Assembly: GCA_046727855.1 (NCBI GenBank)
Contig: JBKPDL010000158.1
Location: forward strand, 1 to 45,981
Direction: 5' to 3'
DNA: 45,981 bases
From: DASPWV01 sp046727855
GTDB lineage: Bacteria; Acidobacteriota; Vicinamibacteria; Vicinamibacterales; UBA2999
Of this stretch, positions 23,410 through 32,120 are shown in pieces. Each line of letters starts with the position of its first letter. Position 1 is the stretch's first letter. The position numbers were made by a program, and so were the translations under genes. The notes beneath the pieces were generated by a model. The model made no database searches. It saw only the letters and a list, made by a program, of their open reading frames with translations, and was not told the DNA's origin.

Positions 23410-25194
23410 CTACTGCACAACGATCGCCTGTTCCACCGACGGCGGTCCACCCAAGGGCGCGCACGCATTGGTTGCACGGATGCGGACGAAATACGTTCCC
23501 GGGGGCGCGACGACGGAGCCCCCCGTGATGCCCCCGAGCGGCGCCGCTAGAAGATTCGCGAAGCCAGACGCCGATCCCACCTCGATGTTGTACGACAACG
23601 GACCGCTACCGCTCAGCGGCGCACCCCAGCTCAGGGTGACCACTCGACCTGCACCGACTGAATACGTGAAGCCCGTTGGCGGACCCGGCGGAGTGCAGCT
23701 CCCGACCGTCACCACGGCGTCCGCCGACGGCGGTCCGCTGCCGCCGGCGTTCGAGGCAATGACGCGCCAGTAGTACGTTGCAGCGGGTACGTGGGTGAAA
23801 GTCACCGACGTTGTGCTGCCAAGAGCCATTCCGCCAATTACGTTGGACGCACCGGGCGCCGATCCCGCGTACAACGTGTAGGCGGTGGCGGATGCCGTGG
23901 CGCTCCACGAGAGCGTGACAGTTGTCCCGACCACGGATGCGCTCAAACCTGTCGGCGCGGGCGGCGCCGTCGGTCCGCCGCTCATTGATTGCCGGAAATT
24001 TGCAACGATGAAGGCAGAGTTGTCGATTGAGAGCGCGTTGTTCTCCGTTGCCGTGCCCGTCGGGCGTCCGTTGGCTGGATATGTAACGCCGGGATTGGAG
24101 AAGTTCAGGATACGCGGACAGCCTGTGGGAGTGCAGTTGTACGCCATGATCGTGCGAAACGCGCCCGCCGGATCCTGATAACCGTAGGAGTACGGGAACA
24201 TGCCGTCTGCCGAACCCGAATTCGCCCGATCATGAAGCGACCCCATGTTGTGGCCCATCTCGTGTGTCGGCGTGTAATTCGAGGCGCAGCGATGGTCGGC
24301 GATGCTGAACGCGGGGAACGCCGATGGGCTCGACGCTTGTGTCTGCGTGAGGACCCAGCCGATTCCGCACGGAATATCAGGACTCTGTTCGAGCAATTGC
24401 ACGAGGTCCGCACCAACAGAATTACGCAGTGCGTTAATTGTCGCGGAGTTCGTAATGCTCGATAGATCATTGGATATCGACAACGTCTCTGTGAACGAAA
24501 TTTCCGACGCACCGACCAGTCGAAGACGCATCGCGATCCCGCTGCGCTGATAGGCCGTGTTGCTGTCGCTGATAATCTGCGACACCAAAGCATTCACCTG
24601 CGTCGTGCCTCCCAGACCCAGGCGAGTCGCAGGCGTCCAGAGCAGCAACACATCAACCACACTCCCGTCGTCGCTCGCTGCGGTCACCGCATCGGCTGTG
24701 ATGCCCGCTGCAGGAGGAATCATCTCTGTAACGTCGCCCTCGTCTCGTGCAACGCTCTGGACGCGTGCAAGGGAGTAAACACCGGGAGCGGAAGTGCGGA
24801 CCTCGTAGCTCTCCGATAAGCCGTTGATCAAGCCAGATACGACGCCATTCAGCTCAGTAAACGAGACGTGGCTGTTTTCGAGGCCTTCGATCGATCCCAC
24901 CCATGTGCGATGTCCGGCGACGACGTCGCGATGCTCGAGAGAGGCGATCCAGTTGTGGCCATCGACATTCAACAGGACACGCGGCGCTCCGCTGTCGAAC
25001 AGGCGATCGAGCCGCATGCCAACGGCTCGGCGATCGGAAACTCCTTTGCCCGGAGCGCGCCGCTCGGCGAGCGCGCGGGTGGTGGAGAGCGCGTCGAGTG
25101 TGAAGAAAACGGCTTCCGGCGCGGGCTGCGCAGCCGCGCTGGCGGCAACGAGCGACACAACCAGCACAATCCCGGCAAGAGACACGCGATCCAC
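23410..25194 (-). CDS. Secreted M12B-like zinc metalloprotease with FN3-like domains
   Basis: 594 aa from GTG 25194, chosen because GGAGG lies just upstream (25199-25203) and a signal peptide follows at once (VSLAGIVLVVSLVAASAAAQ). A propeptide-like region runs to about 170. The reprolysin-like catalytic domain follows (about 175-400) with the intact zinc site HEMGHNMGSLHD (311-322) and a Met-turn region (IMAY). Residues 409-594 hold two FN3-like modules ending in EQAIVVQ at the C-terminus. It should be an active extracellular endopeptidase. It is transcribed after the matrixin-like gene, 101 bases away. Substrate unknown. Confidence 0.88.
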   Translation of the reverse strand: MDRVSLAGIVLVVSLVAASAAAQPAPEAVFFTLDALSTTRALAERRAPGKGVSDRRAVGMRLDRLFDSGAPRVLLNVDGHNWIASLEHRDVVAGHRTWVGSIEGLENSHVSFTELNGVVSGLINGLSESYEVRTSAPGVYSLARVQSVARDEGDVTEMIPPAAGITADAVTAASDDGSVVDVLLLWTPATRLGLGGTTQVNALVSQIISDSNTAYQRSGIAMRLRLVGASEISFTETLSISNDLSSITNSATINALRNSVGADLVQLLEQSPDIPCGIGWVLTQTQASSPSAFPAFSIADHRCASNYTPTHEMGHNMGSLHDRANSGSADGMFPYSYGYQDPAGAFRTIMAYNCTPTGCPRILNFSNPGVTYPANGRPTGTATENNALSIDNSAFIVANFRQSMSGGPTAPPAPTGLSASVVGTTVTLSWSATASATAYTLYAGSAPGASNVIGGMALGSTTSVTFTHVPAATYYWRVIASNAGGSGPPSADAVVTVGSCTPPGPPTGFTYSVGAGRVVTLSWGAPLSGSGPLSYNIEVGSASGFANLLAAPLGGITGGSVVAPPGTYFVRIRATNACAPLGGPPSVEQAIVVQ

Positions 25195-25295
25195 TAGTCC
25201 TCCATAGACGTTTCGCAAAGTTCTTGGGGGGAAGCCGAACCTATACTGTCGAGGCTGCAAGTGGTGCTGTCAAGTTTACCGGGTGTTCGCGACCA

Positions 25296-26966
25296 TCACG
25301 GAACCGGGACGGTGATTTCATTTGACGCTGTCGCGCTGCTTCCGCATGTCCCGCGCGAGAAGAGACGCACGTAATACGTTCCCGGCGGCGCCGTGGTGCT
25401 CACACTTGTCGCATTGCTGTACTCGAACGCCAACAGATTGCCCACGCCCGGCGCATTTCCAACGACAATTGTGTAGCCCACTGGCGGAGGTCCCGATGCC
25501 GGCGCGAGCCATGTCAACGTCACAACTCCGCCAGCTTTGCTGAACGCTAGGTTGGTCGGCGGCTGCGGCCGAGTGCACGCCACCGCCAATTGAATTTCGT
25601 TCGACGGAGGCCCGGTCCCGACGCCGTTGCGTGCGCGCACACGCACAAAATAGAAACCCGGCGGGACGCCGCCTACGCCGAGGCTGGTGATCTGACCAAC
25701 GGGCGCGCTGACGACGTTCGACAGTCCGCTCGCGGTGCCTGCTTCGATGACGTAGGTGGACACGCTGCCGCCGATGGCCGGCTGATTCCACACCAGCGTT
25801 ACCGTTGTGCCGACGGCGATGCCGCTCAGATTCAACGGCGCGCCCGGAGGCTGGTTGGGCAGGCCGGATGGATAGATTGCGCGTGCACCGTTGATGTCGT
25901 CGCTTCCCAATGGCGATGGTCCGGATGAACAGCCCGCGAGCGGAGATGGCGACATGATCGCGTTGGCGCTTGTCGCATCACCGAGGCCAATGGCATGCCC
26001 GATGTTGTGCGCGATCGCGTCCTGAAAACACCCGGGCTGGGAGAGATACGTGAACGCGCCTGGGCTGTTGTTCAACATCACCGCGCCCTGGAGAAACTTC
26101 GCGAATACGATGCCGTTGACGGTGCGCAGCTCGCCAGGCGTGAAGTAGCCCCCGCCTAGACCAAGAATGGTGCCGCTATCAGAGACCTCACTGCATGGAT
26201 CGTTGAACGATACCGTGATACGTCCGTCGCCTCCTGGCTCGTACGAGAACAGGCAGCGCGCGGCGCGCGCCCCGCCGCGTTGCAATACGAGATTCATGCC
26301 GGTGCCGTTCCACGCGGCGAGTGCTGCGTCGAGTTCGGCAACGCCACCCCCGAGGCCGGATGGCGGCGGCTGGTAGTCCACGGGAATCGGCATTCCACCA
26401 TCCGCTTCGTGCCAGCGCGCCGGCCCACCATCAGGTCCCAAAGTGTAGTCAGCAGCGACAGGTACAGCCTGCCACTCGGGCGGATGCGTCTCGAACATCG
26501 ATTGCGGACGCGCGTCAAAAGGAGCGGCGGCAACAATTGCACGCAGATCGGCGGCGATGGCATCAGTCACATGCCGGACGCCGTTGGCCAGAGCTGCGGG
26601 ATAGAGCGTTCCATCGCGCGGCCGCACGTCGAGCCACAACGCCACGTCATCGCCGGCGCGGAGCGACGCCTGTCCATCAATCGACAATTCAAGATTTCCG
26701 ACGCGTCCGCCGAGAATTTTTAGGACAATCTGTGATACGCCGAGCTGGCCCTTCCAAACTTCCGCGACATCGACCACCGCGTACGTGTAGATTGCACCGA
26801 TTGCCGGGTCCCATTGGCTGCTCACACGCGCGATGCGGCCGCGGACGATCAGGCGAGCGGACTCGGTGAGCGAAGAAAGGGAAGCAACCTGCGAGAAGAC
26901 AGATGCGGGCGTGGCGACGATCGCCAGCGCGGCGATCAGGAGCGCGCCACGAGCTTTCGAAAGCAT
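25296..26966 (-). CDS. Secreted matrixin-like protein with degenerate zinc site and FN3-like domains
   Basis: 556 aa. Signal peptide (LLIAALAIVATPASVFSQ), N-terminal domain of unknown type (30-150), then an M10/matrixin-like domain (about 180-366) ending with the typical DDINGARAIYP. The motif expected as HExxHxxGxxH reads HNIGHAIGLGD (320-330): the catalytic Glu is Asn321 and the third His ligand is Asp330. The downstream IMS Met-turn is kept. Two FN3-like modules (about 371-556) end in SNEITVPVP. Probably a non-catalytic binding protein. The 58-base divergent gap to the FG-GAP gene must hold both promoters. Confidence 0.85.
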   Translation of the reverse strand: MLSKARGALLIAALAIVATPASVFSQVASLSSLTESARLIVRGRIARVSSQWDPAIGAIYTYAVVDVAEVWKGQLGVSQIVLKILGGRVGNLELSIDGQASLRAGDDVALWLDVRPRDGTLYPAALANGVRHVTDAIAADLRAIVAAAPFDARPQSMFETHPPEWQAVPVAADYTLGPDGGPARWHEADGGMPIPVDYQPPPSGLGGGVAELDAALAAWNGTGMNLVLQRGGARAARCLFSYEPGGDGRITVSFNDPCSEVSDSGTILGLGGGYFTPGELRTVNGIVFAKFLQGAVMLNNSPGAFTYLSQPGCFQDAIAHNIGHAIGLGDATSANAIMSPSPLAGCSSGPSPLGSDDINGARAIYPSGLPNQPPGAPLNLSGIAVGTTVTLVWNQPAIGGSVSTYVIEAGTASGLSNVVSAPVGQITSLGVGGVPPGFYFVRVRARNGVGTGPPSNEIQLAVACTRPQPPTNLAFSKAGGVVTLTWLAPASGPPPVGYTIVVGNAPGVGNLLAFEYSNATSVSTTAPPGTYYVRLFSRGTCGSSATASNEITVPVP

Positions 26967-27024
26967 CTCTCTTTTTTAACAGAAATGCCCAGCTCAGGCC
27001 CGGGCAATTAACTATTGAGAAACG

Positions 27025-29223
27025 ATGAAACAGATGACATTTTTTTATAGAAAACTTTTCCTTGGTGCGCTGCTCGCTCTCGCCGGTGCGGTGGCTTTGA
27101 CTTGGGGCAGCGTTTCGTTGACCGCGCAAACGGCGGGTGCCGCAGGCACGTTGTCATTTACCGACATCACGGCACCCGCAGGGATGGCGTCGACAAGGAG
27201 CGGCAGTCACGGCGCGTTCTGGGCCGATGCCACCGGTGATGGTCTCCCTGACCTCTATCTCACGTACAACGACTGCCGCACCGGCTATCGCGCGAATCGG
27301 TTTTATCGCAACTTTGGCGGAGCGTTCGTTGAGGAAGCTGGCGGACGCGGGATCGATTTATTTTCCGGCGGCACCCACGGCGGGTCGTGGGCCGATCTGG
27401 ACAACGACGGCGATTACGACCTGATGGCGGGCATGACCTACGCCACCGATTGCCTCATGGCGCCTCCTGTCGGCACGGTCAATCCCGATCCGCTTCCCAA
27501 TCATCTGTTCAGCAACGACGGCACCGGGCTGTTCATCGATCGCACACCGCCGAGCATGGCGGCAATCGCGGGCTACACCCGCAGCATTCTCGCCTTCGAC
27601 ATGGACCGCGACGGCGATCTCGATAGCTTCGCCGTGAACGGTGACCTTGGCGTGCGCGATCCCGTGGGCGAGGTCAACGAGCTCCACCGCAACGACGGCG
27701 GCTTCAATTTCACCTCGCTTGGCGGGCCGCTGATCACGACGCCTGCCGGCCAGGCGGCGACGGACACCGATTACGACGGCGACGGTGACGTGGACATCAT
27801 CATGCCCGATTTGTGGGGCGAGCTGCGCGTGATGCGAAACGACGGGCTTGGTAATTTCACCGCCGTGCCGCCAGCCTCGATCGGTATCACCAATCCTGGG
27901 ACAACGCCGTACGACTTGAACACGGCTGCGACAGGTATTACGAGCGCGGATTTGAACAACGACGGCCGTCTTGATCTGCTGCTCATCGACCAGGATCGTA
28001 ACCCGCTGCGGCGGCTAGGCTTTGACCGCATGCTCCGCATGTATCTCAACGTCGGCAACGGTATGTTCACATATGCCGGAGGGATTCCGTCGGGTGTCTT
28101 CGGGGGCTATACGGCCGGCACAGCCGATCTGGACAACGATGGCGACCTCGACATCACGCTTCCGGGATTGGCGTTCGTGCTGCTCAACGATGGCGCCGCG
28201 CATTTCTCGCCCGGTCCCTTTTATCCCACACCGCGACCCGATCCGGGATGTACGAGTGCCGCGGTGTGCCAGCTTCCCGACCCACGCAGCGTCGCGTTTG
28301 CCGATATCGACAACGATGGCGATCTCGATTCGGTCGTCACCGCAAAGTTCGGCGTGCCGGTTCTCATTCGCAACAATTTCGACGCCGGCAACTGGCTCAA
28401 GATTCAACTGATCGCGCCCAATGGTCAGGCCGGCGCGTTTGGCGCCAAGGTGCGTGTCTTCCGCGCCGGCACGACATCGCTGGTCGCATTTCGTGAAGCG
28501 CACAACGTGCTGGGCTATCTCGCGCAGGACGACCCAGTGATGCATGTCGGCCTTGGAAGTTCAACTAGCGTGGACGTGCAGGTGACGTTTCTCAACGGCA
28601 CCGTCGTGAACATTCCCAATGTCCCCGCGAACAGAAAAATCGTCGTGACAGTCAACGGCCTGCTGCCGCCGCCTGGCGCGCCCAGCAGTCTCACGGCGGG
28701 CGGCTCCGGCTTCAACGTCACGCTGACCTGGCAGGCGCCGGTGAGTGGTGCGGCACCGTCCGGCTATGTGCTCGAGGTGGGAAGCGCGCCCGGTATCACG
28801 AACCTCGCCGCATTCCTGCTCGGACCAGCAACGACCCTCAATGCAGCAGCGCCGCGGGGCACGTATTACGTGCGCGTCCGTGCGAGAAATGCCGCGGGCG
28901 CCGGATCCCCGTCGAACGAAGTGGTGGTCACGGTGCCGAGCGGCTGCGCGGCGAACGCGCCTGGCACGCTCAGCATTACGAAATCCGGCTCGCTGGTGAC
29001 CTTGAATTGGGGAGCGCCGACCGGAGGCGCGACACCAGTGGCGTATGTACTCGAGGTCGGGTCGGGGCCGGGCGCGGCGAACCTGCTCGTGTTCGACACC
29101 GGCAGCGTGGCAACGACTTTATCTGCGAGCGCTCCGCCGGGACGCTATTACGTGCGCGTGCGTGCGCGCACGAGCTGCGCATCGGGGCCAGCTTCTAACG
29201 AAGTTGTAATCGACGTTCCGTAG
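27025..29223 (+). CDS. Secreted FG-GAP/UnbV (ASPIC) repeat protein with FN3-like tail
   Basis: 732 aa. Signal peptide, then about seven calcium-binding FG-GAP/VCBS repeats (DATGDGLPDLYL, DLDNDGDYDLM, DMDRDGDLDSF, DYDGDGDVDIIM, DLNNDGRLDLLL, DLDNDGDLDITL, DIDNDGDLDSVV) forming a predicted beta-propeller over residues 45-450. An ASPIC/UnbV domain follows (about 452-545, NWLKIQLIAPNGQAGAFGAK). Two FN3-like modules end in SNEVVIDVP. The family is extracellular and common in Acidobacteriota and Planctomycetota. A role in adhesion or carbohydrate binding is inferred. Divergent from the matrixin-like gene. Confidence 0.9.
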   Translation: MKQMTFFYRKLFLGALLALAGAVALTWGSVSLTAQTAGAAGTLSFTDITAPAGMASTRSGSHGAFWADATGDGLPDLYLTYNDCRTGYRANRFYRNFGGAFVEEAGGRGIDLFSGGTHGGSWADLDNDGDYDLMAGMTYATDCLMAPPVGTVNPDPLPNHLFSNDGTGLFIDRTPPSMAAIAGYTRSILAFDMDRDGDLDSFAVNGDLGVRDPVGEVNELHRNDGGFNFTSLGGPLITTPAGQAATDTDYDGDGDVDIIMPDLWGELRVMRNDGLGNFTAVPPASIGITNPGTTPYDLNTAATGITSADLNNDGRLDLLLIDQDRNPLRRLGFDRMLRMYLNVGNGMFTYAGGIPSGVFGGYTAGTADLDNDGDLDITLPGLAFVLLNDGAAHFSPGPFYPTPRPDPGCTSAAVCQLPDPRSVAFADIDNDGDLDSVVTAKFGVPVLIRNNFDAGNWLKIQLIAPNGQAGAFGAKVRVFRAGTTSLVAFREAHNVLGYLAQDDPVMHVGLGSSTSVDVQVTFLNGTVVNIPNVPANRKIVVTVNGLLPPPGAPSSLTAGGSGFNVTLTWQAPVSGAAPSGYVLEVGSAPGITNLAAFLLGPATTLNAAAPRGTYYVRVRARNAAGAGSPSNEVVVTVPSGCAANAPGTLSITKSGSLVTLNWGAPTGGATPVAYVLEVGSGPGAANLLVFDTGSVATTLSASAPPGRYYVRVRARTSCASGPASNEVVIDVP

Positions 29224-29242
29224 TCAAAGTGTTCTGCAGGTC

Positions 29243-29428
29243 TGCGTATTGGTTCAACGCGCCGTACGGTTCCGCGGGCCGGGTGCGGGCGGGTGGGGCT
29301 TCAGCACAGCGCAATCCGGCACACACATCTACGTCGTCGATCTCGTGACCGGCGTGTGGCTGGACGCGCGTGGAAATCCAGTTGCGGGAACGCCACTCAC
29401 TGTTCCTGGCTATACGCCCGTCGCCTGA
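29243..29428 (+). pseudogene. Possible gene remnant after the FG-GAP gene
   Basis: In a frame different from the FG-GAP gene, 29243-29428 reads as a well-formed protein end: GGWGFSTAQSGTHIYVVD, LVTGVWLDARGNPVAGTPL, TVPGYTPVA and a stop. There is no credible start or ribosome binding site; a TTG at 29249 is the only candidate. It may be the tail of a former longer neighbour, or the original tail of the FG-GAP protein lost by a frameshift. Otherwise 29224-29446 shows no feature. Confidence 0.35.
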
Positions 29429-29446
29429 GCTGGCACTCGCGGAGAC

Positions 29447-29478
29447 AAAAAAGGGCGGCTGAAATCCAACCGCCCTTT
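29447..29478 (-). terminator. Rho-independent terminator of the duplicated-domain gene
   Basis: Stem AAAGGGCGG (29450-29458) and CCGCCCTTT (29470-29478) with an 11-base loop. Read on the minus strand it ends in a run of six T, as expected for the gene that ends at 29511. On the plus strand the tail is weaker (CCTTTCC), but it may also stop transcripts from the FG-GAP gene. Confidence 0.85.
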
Positions 29479-29482
29479 CCGA

Positions 29483-29510
29483 ACCTGAAACCTGAAACCT
29501 GATACCTGAT
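29483..29510 (-). repeat. CCTGAAA word tandem
   Basis: Four tandem 7-base words, two exact CCTGAAA copies then CCTGATA and a partial CCTGAT, lie between the stop codon of the minus-strand gene and its terminator. Single-armed, unlike the other arrays. Confidence 0.7.
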
Positions 29511-30863
29511 CTACTGCTGTTCCTTCTTCTCGCCTTCATCCGCCAGGAAGCCAGCGGCGACATACGGGTCAAGAGTCCACATCGCGCAGTAGCGATTCGC
29601 GCACAAGCCCGCGCGTCCAGCGTTCCACGTCTCGGTCGTGACAGCTTGCCAGTTGAAGACGGGGATATTCGATTCGCACTCTCCGCTCAACACGTCCGCT
29701 AGGTAAATCTCCGTGGCGCCCACGTCGGGGACAGCGCCCGGATTGTAGGTGACGATATCGGTGGAGAACGTGCCCGCGTAGCCGCGCTTCCAGTTCAAAC
29801 CCCAGCGGCTGTCGTACCTGCGAAGCTCACGGACAAGTTTGAACAGCCACATGTTCTGGCCCTTGCAGTTCGGTCCACGGTGCGCTGCCAGATCGCCGGC
29901 GTACTGGCGCCCGATCTGTTGAACAACGGCCAATGCGTAACTCGGCATCGGCAGAAGCTGATTCGGCCCTGGATCGGGCGTGCGCGGTCCGCTACCGACC
30001 CCCATCGATGCTACCTGGATGGCGACCTCGTTTGAGAAGCCCGACGTACCGCAGGCCGTCGTCGTGCGTACGCGAGCGTAGAACGTGCCCACGTATGGCG
30101 CGTGGCGGGTGATCGAATTGGTTGACGAGACATCGCCGAATTCTGTGATGCCAGGGACGCGGCTCCAGCCGATCTCATAGCGCGTCGCTCCGGCGGCCGC
30201 ATCCCAGTTCAACGTAACAGCCGCATTCGCAACGTTGACCGTCAGCACCGGCGGGGTCGGGGCACTCGTGCAGGCCGGTACGCCAACGGTTACCTGGACT
30301 TCGTTCGACATCGCGCTCCCCACCGCTGCGCGCAGATAGTACGTTCCATTGGGGACGGTCAAGACAAAGTGCGTAAACATCGCGGGGATCTGAGGGACGA
30401 TCCCGATGTTGTATTGACCAGAGGCGGTCCCTGCCCCCAGGGTGTACGTCCGCGTTCCGGGCGGTAGCGCGACGTCGACAGTGATCGTGTTTCCAGATGC
30501 GGTTGCGGTCACGGTGGGCCCTTGAGCCGACGACGGTGCGCCAACAGTTACCTGGGCTTCGTTCGAAATCGCGGTCCCGACCGCTGCACGCAGGTAGTAC
30601 GTTCCATTGGGAACGTTGTGCAAGACGGCGTGCGTGGACGTGGCGGGGATCTGAGGAAGGATCCTAATGTTGTATTGACCAGGGGCGGTCCCTGCCCCCA
30701 GCGTGTACGTCTGCGTCCCGGGCGGTAGCGCGACGTCGATAGTGATCGTATTGCCAATTGCGGTTGCGGTCACGGTGGGCGCTTGAGCCGACGCCTCGAC
30801 GCTGAAGAACGCGACGAGACCAAAGACGGCCGCGGCAAGGCCAGTGGTCTTCTTCCAGTTCAT
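29511..30863 (-). CDS. Secreted protein with duplicated FN3-like repeats and an unknown C-terminal domain
   Basis: 450 aa. Signal peptide (FGLVAFFSVEASAQA), then two nearly identical modules of 86 aa (about 29-109 and 115-195; both contain PTVTATA, NTITIDVALPPGT or NTITVDVALPPGT, and YYLRAAVG). An ordinary FN3-like module follows (about 200-286), then a C-terminal domain (300-440) with CKGQNMWLFKLVRELRRYD and four Cys that could form disulfides. The C-terminal domain is not one I recognise. Start ATG 30863 with AGGAGAAGG upstream. Own promoter (30971-30998) and terminator (29447-29478), so monocistronic. Confidence 0.8.
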   Translation of the reverse strand: MNWKKTTGLAAAVFGLVAFFSVEASAQAPTVTATAIGNTITIDVALPPGTQTYTLGAGTAPGQYNIRILPQIPATSTHAVLHNVPNGTYYLRAAVGTAISNEAQVTVGAPSSAQGPTVTATASGNTITVDVALPPGTRTYTLGAGTASGQYNIGIVPQIPAMFTHFVLTVPNGTYYLRAAVGSAMSNEVQVTVGVPACTSAPTPPVLTVNVANAAVTLNWDAAAGATRYEIGWSRVPGITEFGDVSSTNSITRHAPYVGTFYARVRTTTACGTSGFSNEVAIQVASMGVGSGPRTPDPGPNQLLPMPSYALAVVQQIGRQYAGDLAAHRGPNCKGQNMWLFKLVRELRRYDSRWGLNWKRGYAGTFSTDIVTYNPGAVPDVGATEIYLADVLSGECESNIPVFNWQAVTTETWNAGRAGLCANRYCAMWTLDPYVAAGFLADEGEKKEQQ

Positions 30864-30970
30864 CGGTACAGCCCTTCTCCTGCTATTTCGGCATCGCAGC
30901 CGAAATCCTTACGGTCTTCGTTTGCGTTTTCGAGGGCCGGGAGAGCCTCGGAGGAATCGGAAGCGGCGGC

Positions 30971-30998
30971 AGTATAGCACAGCTCAAAATTGCTGCAA
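30971..30998 (-). promoter_or_regulatory. Sigma-70 promoter of the duplicated-domain gene
   Basis: On the minus strand TTGCAG (30998-30993) and TATACT (30976-30971) are separated by 16 bases. The transcript would start near 30964, leaving a leader of about 100 bases before ATG 30863. It is one of the two best housekeeping-type promoters in the window. Confidence 0.65.
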
Positions 30999-31008
30999 GC
31001 GCGAATGA

Positions 31009-31014
31009 TATATT
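31009..31014 (+). promoter_or_regulatory. Extended -10 box of pfkA
   Basis: TGATATATT gives an extended -10 (TGn followed by TATATT) ending 9 bases before ATG 31024, so the transcript would start within a few bases of the start codon. No -35 is evident, as is usual for extended -10 promoters. Confidence 0.45.
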
Positions 31015-31023
31015 CCGAGTCTG

Positions 31024-32106
31024 ATGTCTCCAGTGAAACGAATCGGAGTGTTGACCGGCGGCGGCGATGCTCCGGGGTTGAACGCCGTCATCCGCGCCGT
31101 TGTGAAGGCGGCCTTCAACAACGGCATCGAAGTGATTGGGCTCGAGGACAGTTTCGACGGCCTGCTGGACCGCTCGCGCACTCGTACGCTCACGCCGCGC
31201 GACGTCACCGGCATTCTTCGGCTCGGCGGCACCATTCTCGGCACCACCAACAAGGGCAATCCGTTCGAGTACCCGGTCGACACGAAAGACGGCCATGTCG
31301 ATTACTCAGATCGCGTCGTTCAAACCTTCCAGGAGATGGAGCTCGATGCGCTCGTGGTGATCGGCGGCGACGGCACGCTCCAGATTGCGCACCAGTTTTC
31401 TCTGAAAGGCATCCCGATCGTCGGCGTGCCGAAGACGATCGACAACGACATCTGGGGCACGACGAGCTGTTTCGGTTTCGACACGGCGGTCTCGTTTGCG
31501 GCGGATGCGATCGATCGGCTCCACTCGACCGCCGAAGCGCATCGCCGCATCATGGTCGTCGAACTGATGGGACGCTATGCCGGCTGGATCGCGCTGCACG
31601 CCGGTGTGGCGGGCGGCGCCGACATCATCCTGATTCCCGAGATTCCGTTCGACATCGACAAGATCGTCGCGCGCATTCGCGAACGCGAGTCGTTTGGCGC
31701 ACGCTTCAGCATCGTGGTGGTAGCGGAGGGTGCCACGCCGATTGGCGGCCAGAAGACGCTGCTCGAGGAAGCGCAAGGCGGCCACGTAGAACGGCTCGGC
31801 GGCATTGGCGCGATTGTCGCGCATCAGCTGCAGCACACGATGAAAAAGGAGACGCGCTGGGTGGTGCTGGGTCACCTGCAGCGCGGTGGCGCGCCAACCG
31901 CCTTCGATCGCGTGCTGGCCACGCGCTTCGGCGGCAAGGCCGTGGAGCTGCTCTGCCGGGGAGTGTTTGGACGGATGGTCGCCAACAACCCGCCCGACAT
32001 CGTCCCGATTCCGTTGGCGGACGTCGTGGGCAAGACGAAGACGGTGCCGTTGGATTACGACCTGCTTCGAACGGCTCGAGCGATTGGGGTAGGGTTTGGT
32101 GACTAG
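31024..32106 (+). CDS. pfkA: 6-phosphofructokinase, ATP type with Gly/Lys signature
   Basis: 360 aa group A phosphofructokinase, the committed step of glycolysis. Nucleotide and substrate motifs: GVLTGGGDAPGLNAVIRAV (8-26), VVIGGDGTLQIAHQ, GVPKTIDNDIWGT with the catalytic Asp of TIDND, and MGRYAGWIA. Gly in GGDG indicates ATP use (PPi enzymes have Asp there), while Lys in PKTIDND is the residue of PPi and long-chain actinobacterial-type enzymes. This combination is known for ATP-dependent long-form members. It has no Shine-Dalgarno, consistent with a leaderless mRNA. It converges on thrC. Confidence 0.93.
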   Translation: MSPVKRIGVLTGGGDAPGLNAVIRAVVKAAFNNGIEVIGLEDSFDGLLDRSRTRTLTPRDVTGILRLGGTILGTTNKGNPFEYPVDTKDGHVDYSDRVVQTFQEMELDALVVIGGDGTLQIAHQFSLKGIPIVGVPKTIDNDIWGTTSCFGFDTAVSFAADAIDRLHSTAEAHRRIMVVELMGRYAGWIALHAGVAGGADIILIPEIPFDIDKIVARIRERESFGARFSIVVVAEGATPIGGQKTLLEEAQGGHVERLGGIGAIVAHQLQHTMKKETRWVVLGHLQRGGAPTAFDRVLATRFGGKAVELLCRGVFGRMVANNPPDIVPIPLADVVGKTKTVPLDYDLLRTARAIGVGFGD

Positions 32107-32120
32107 ATCTCCAGATTCAG

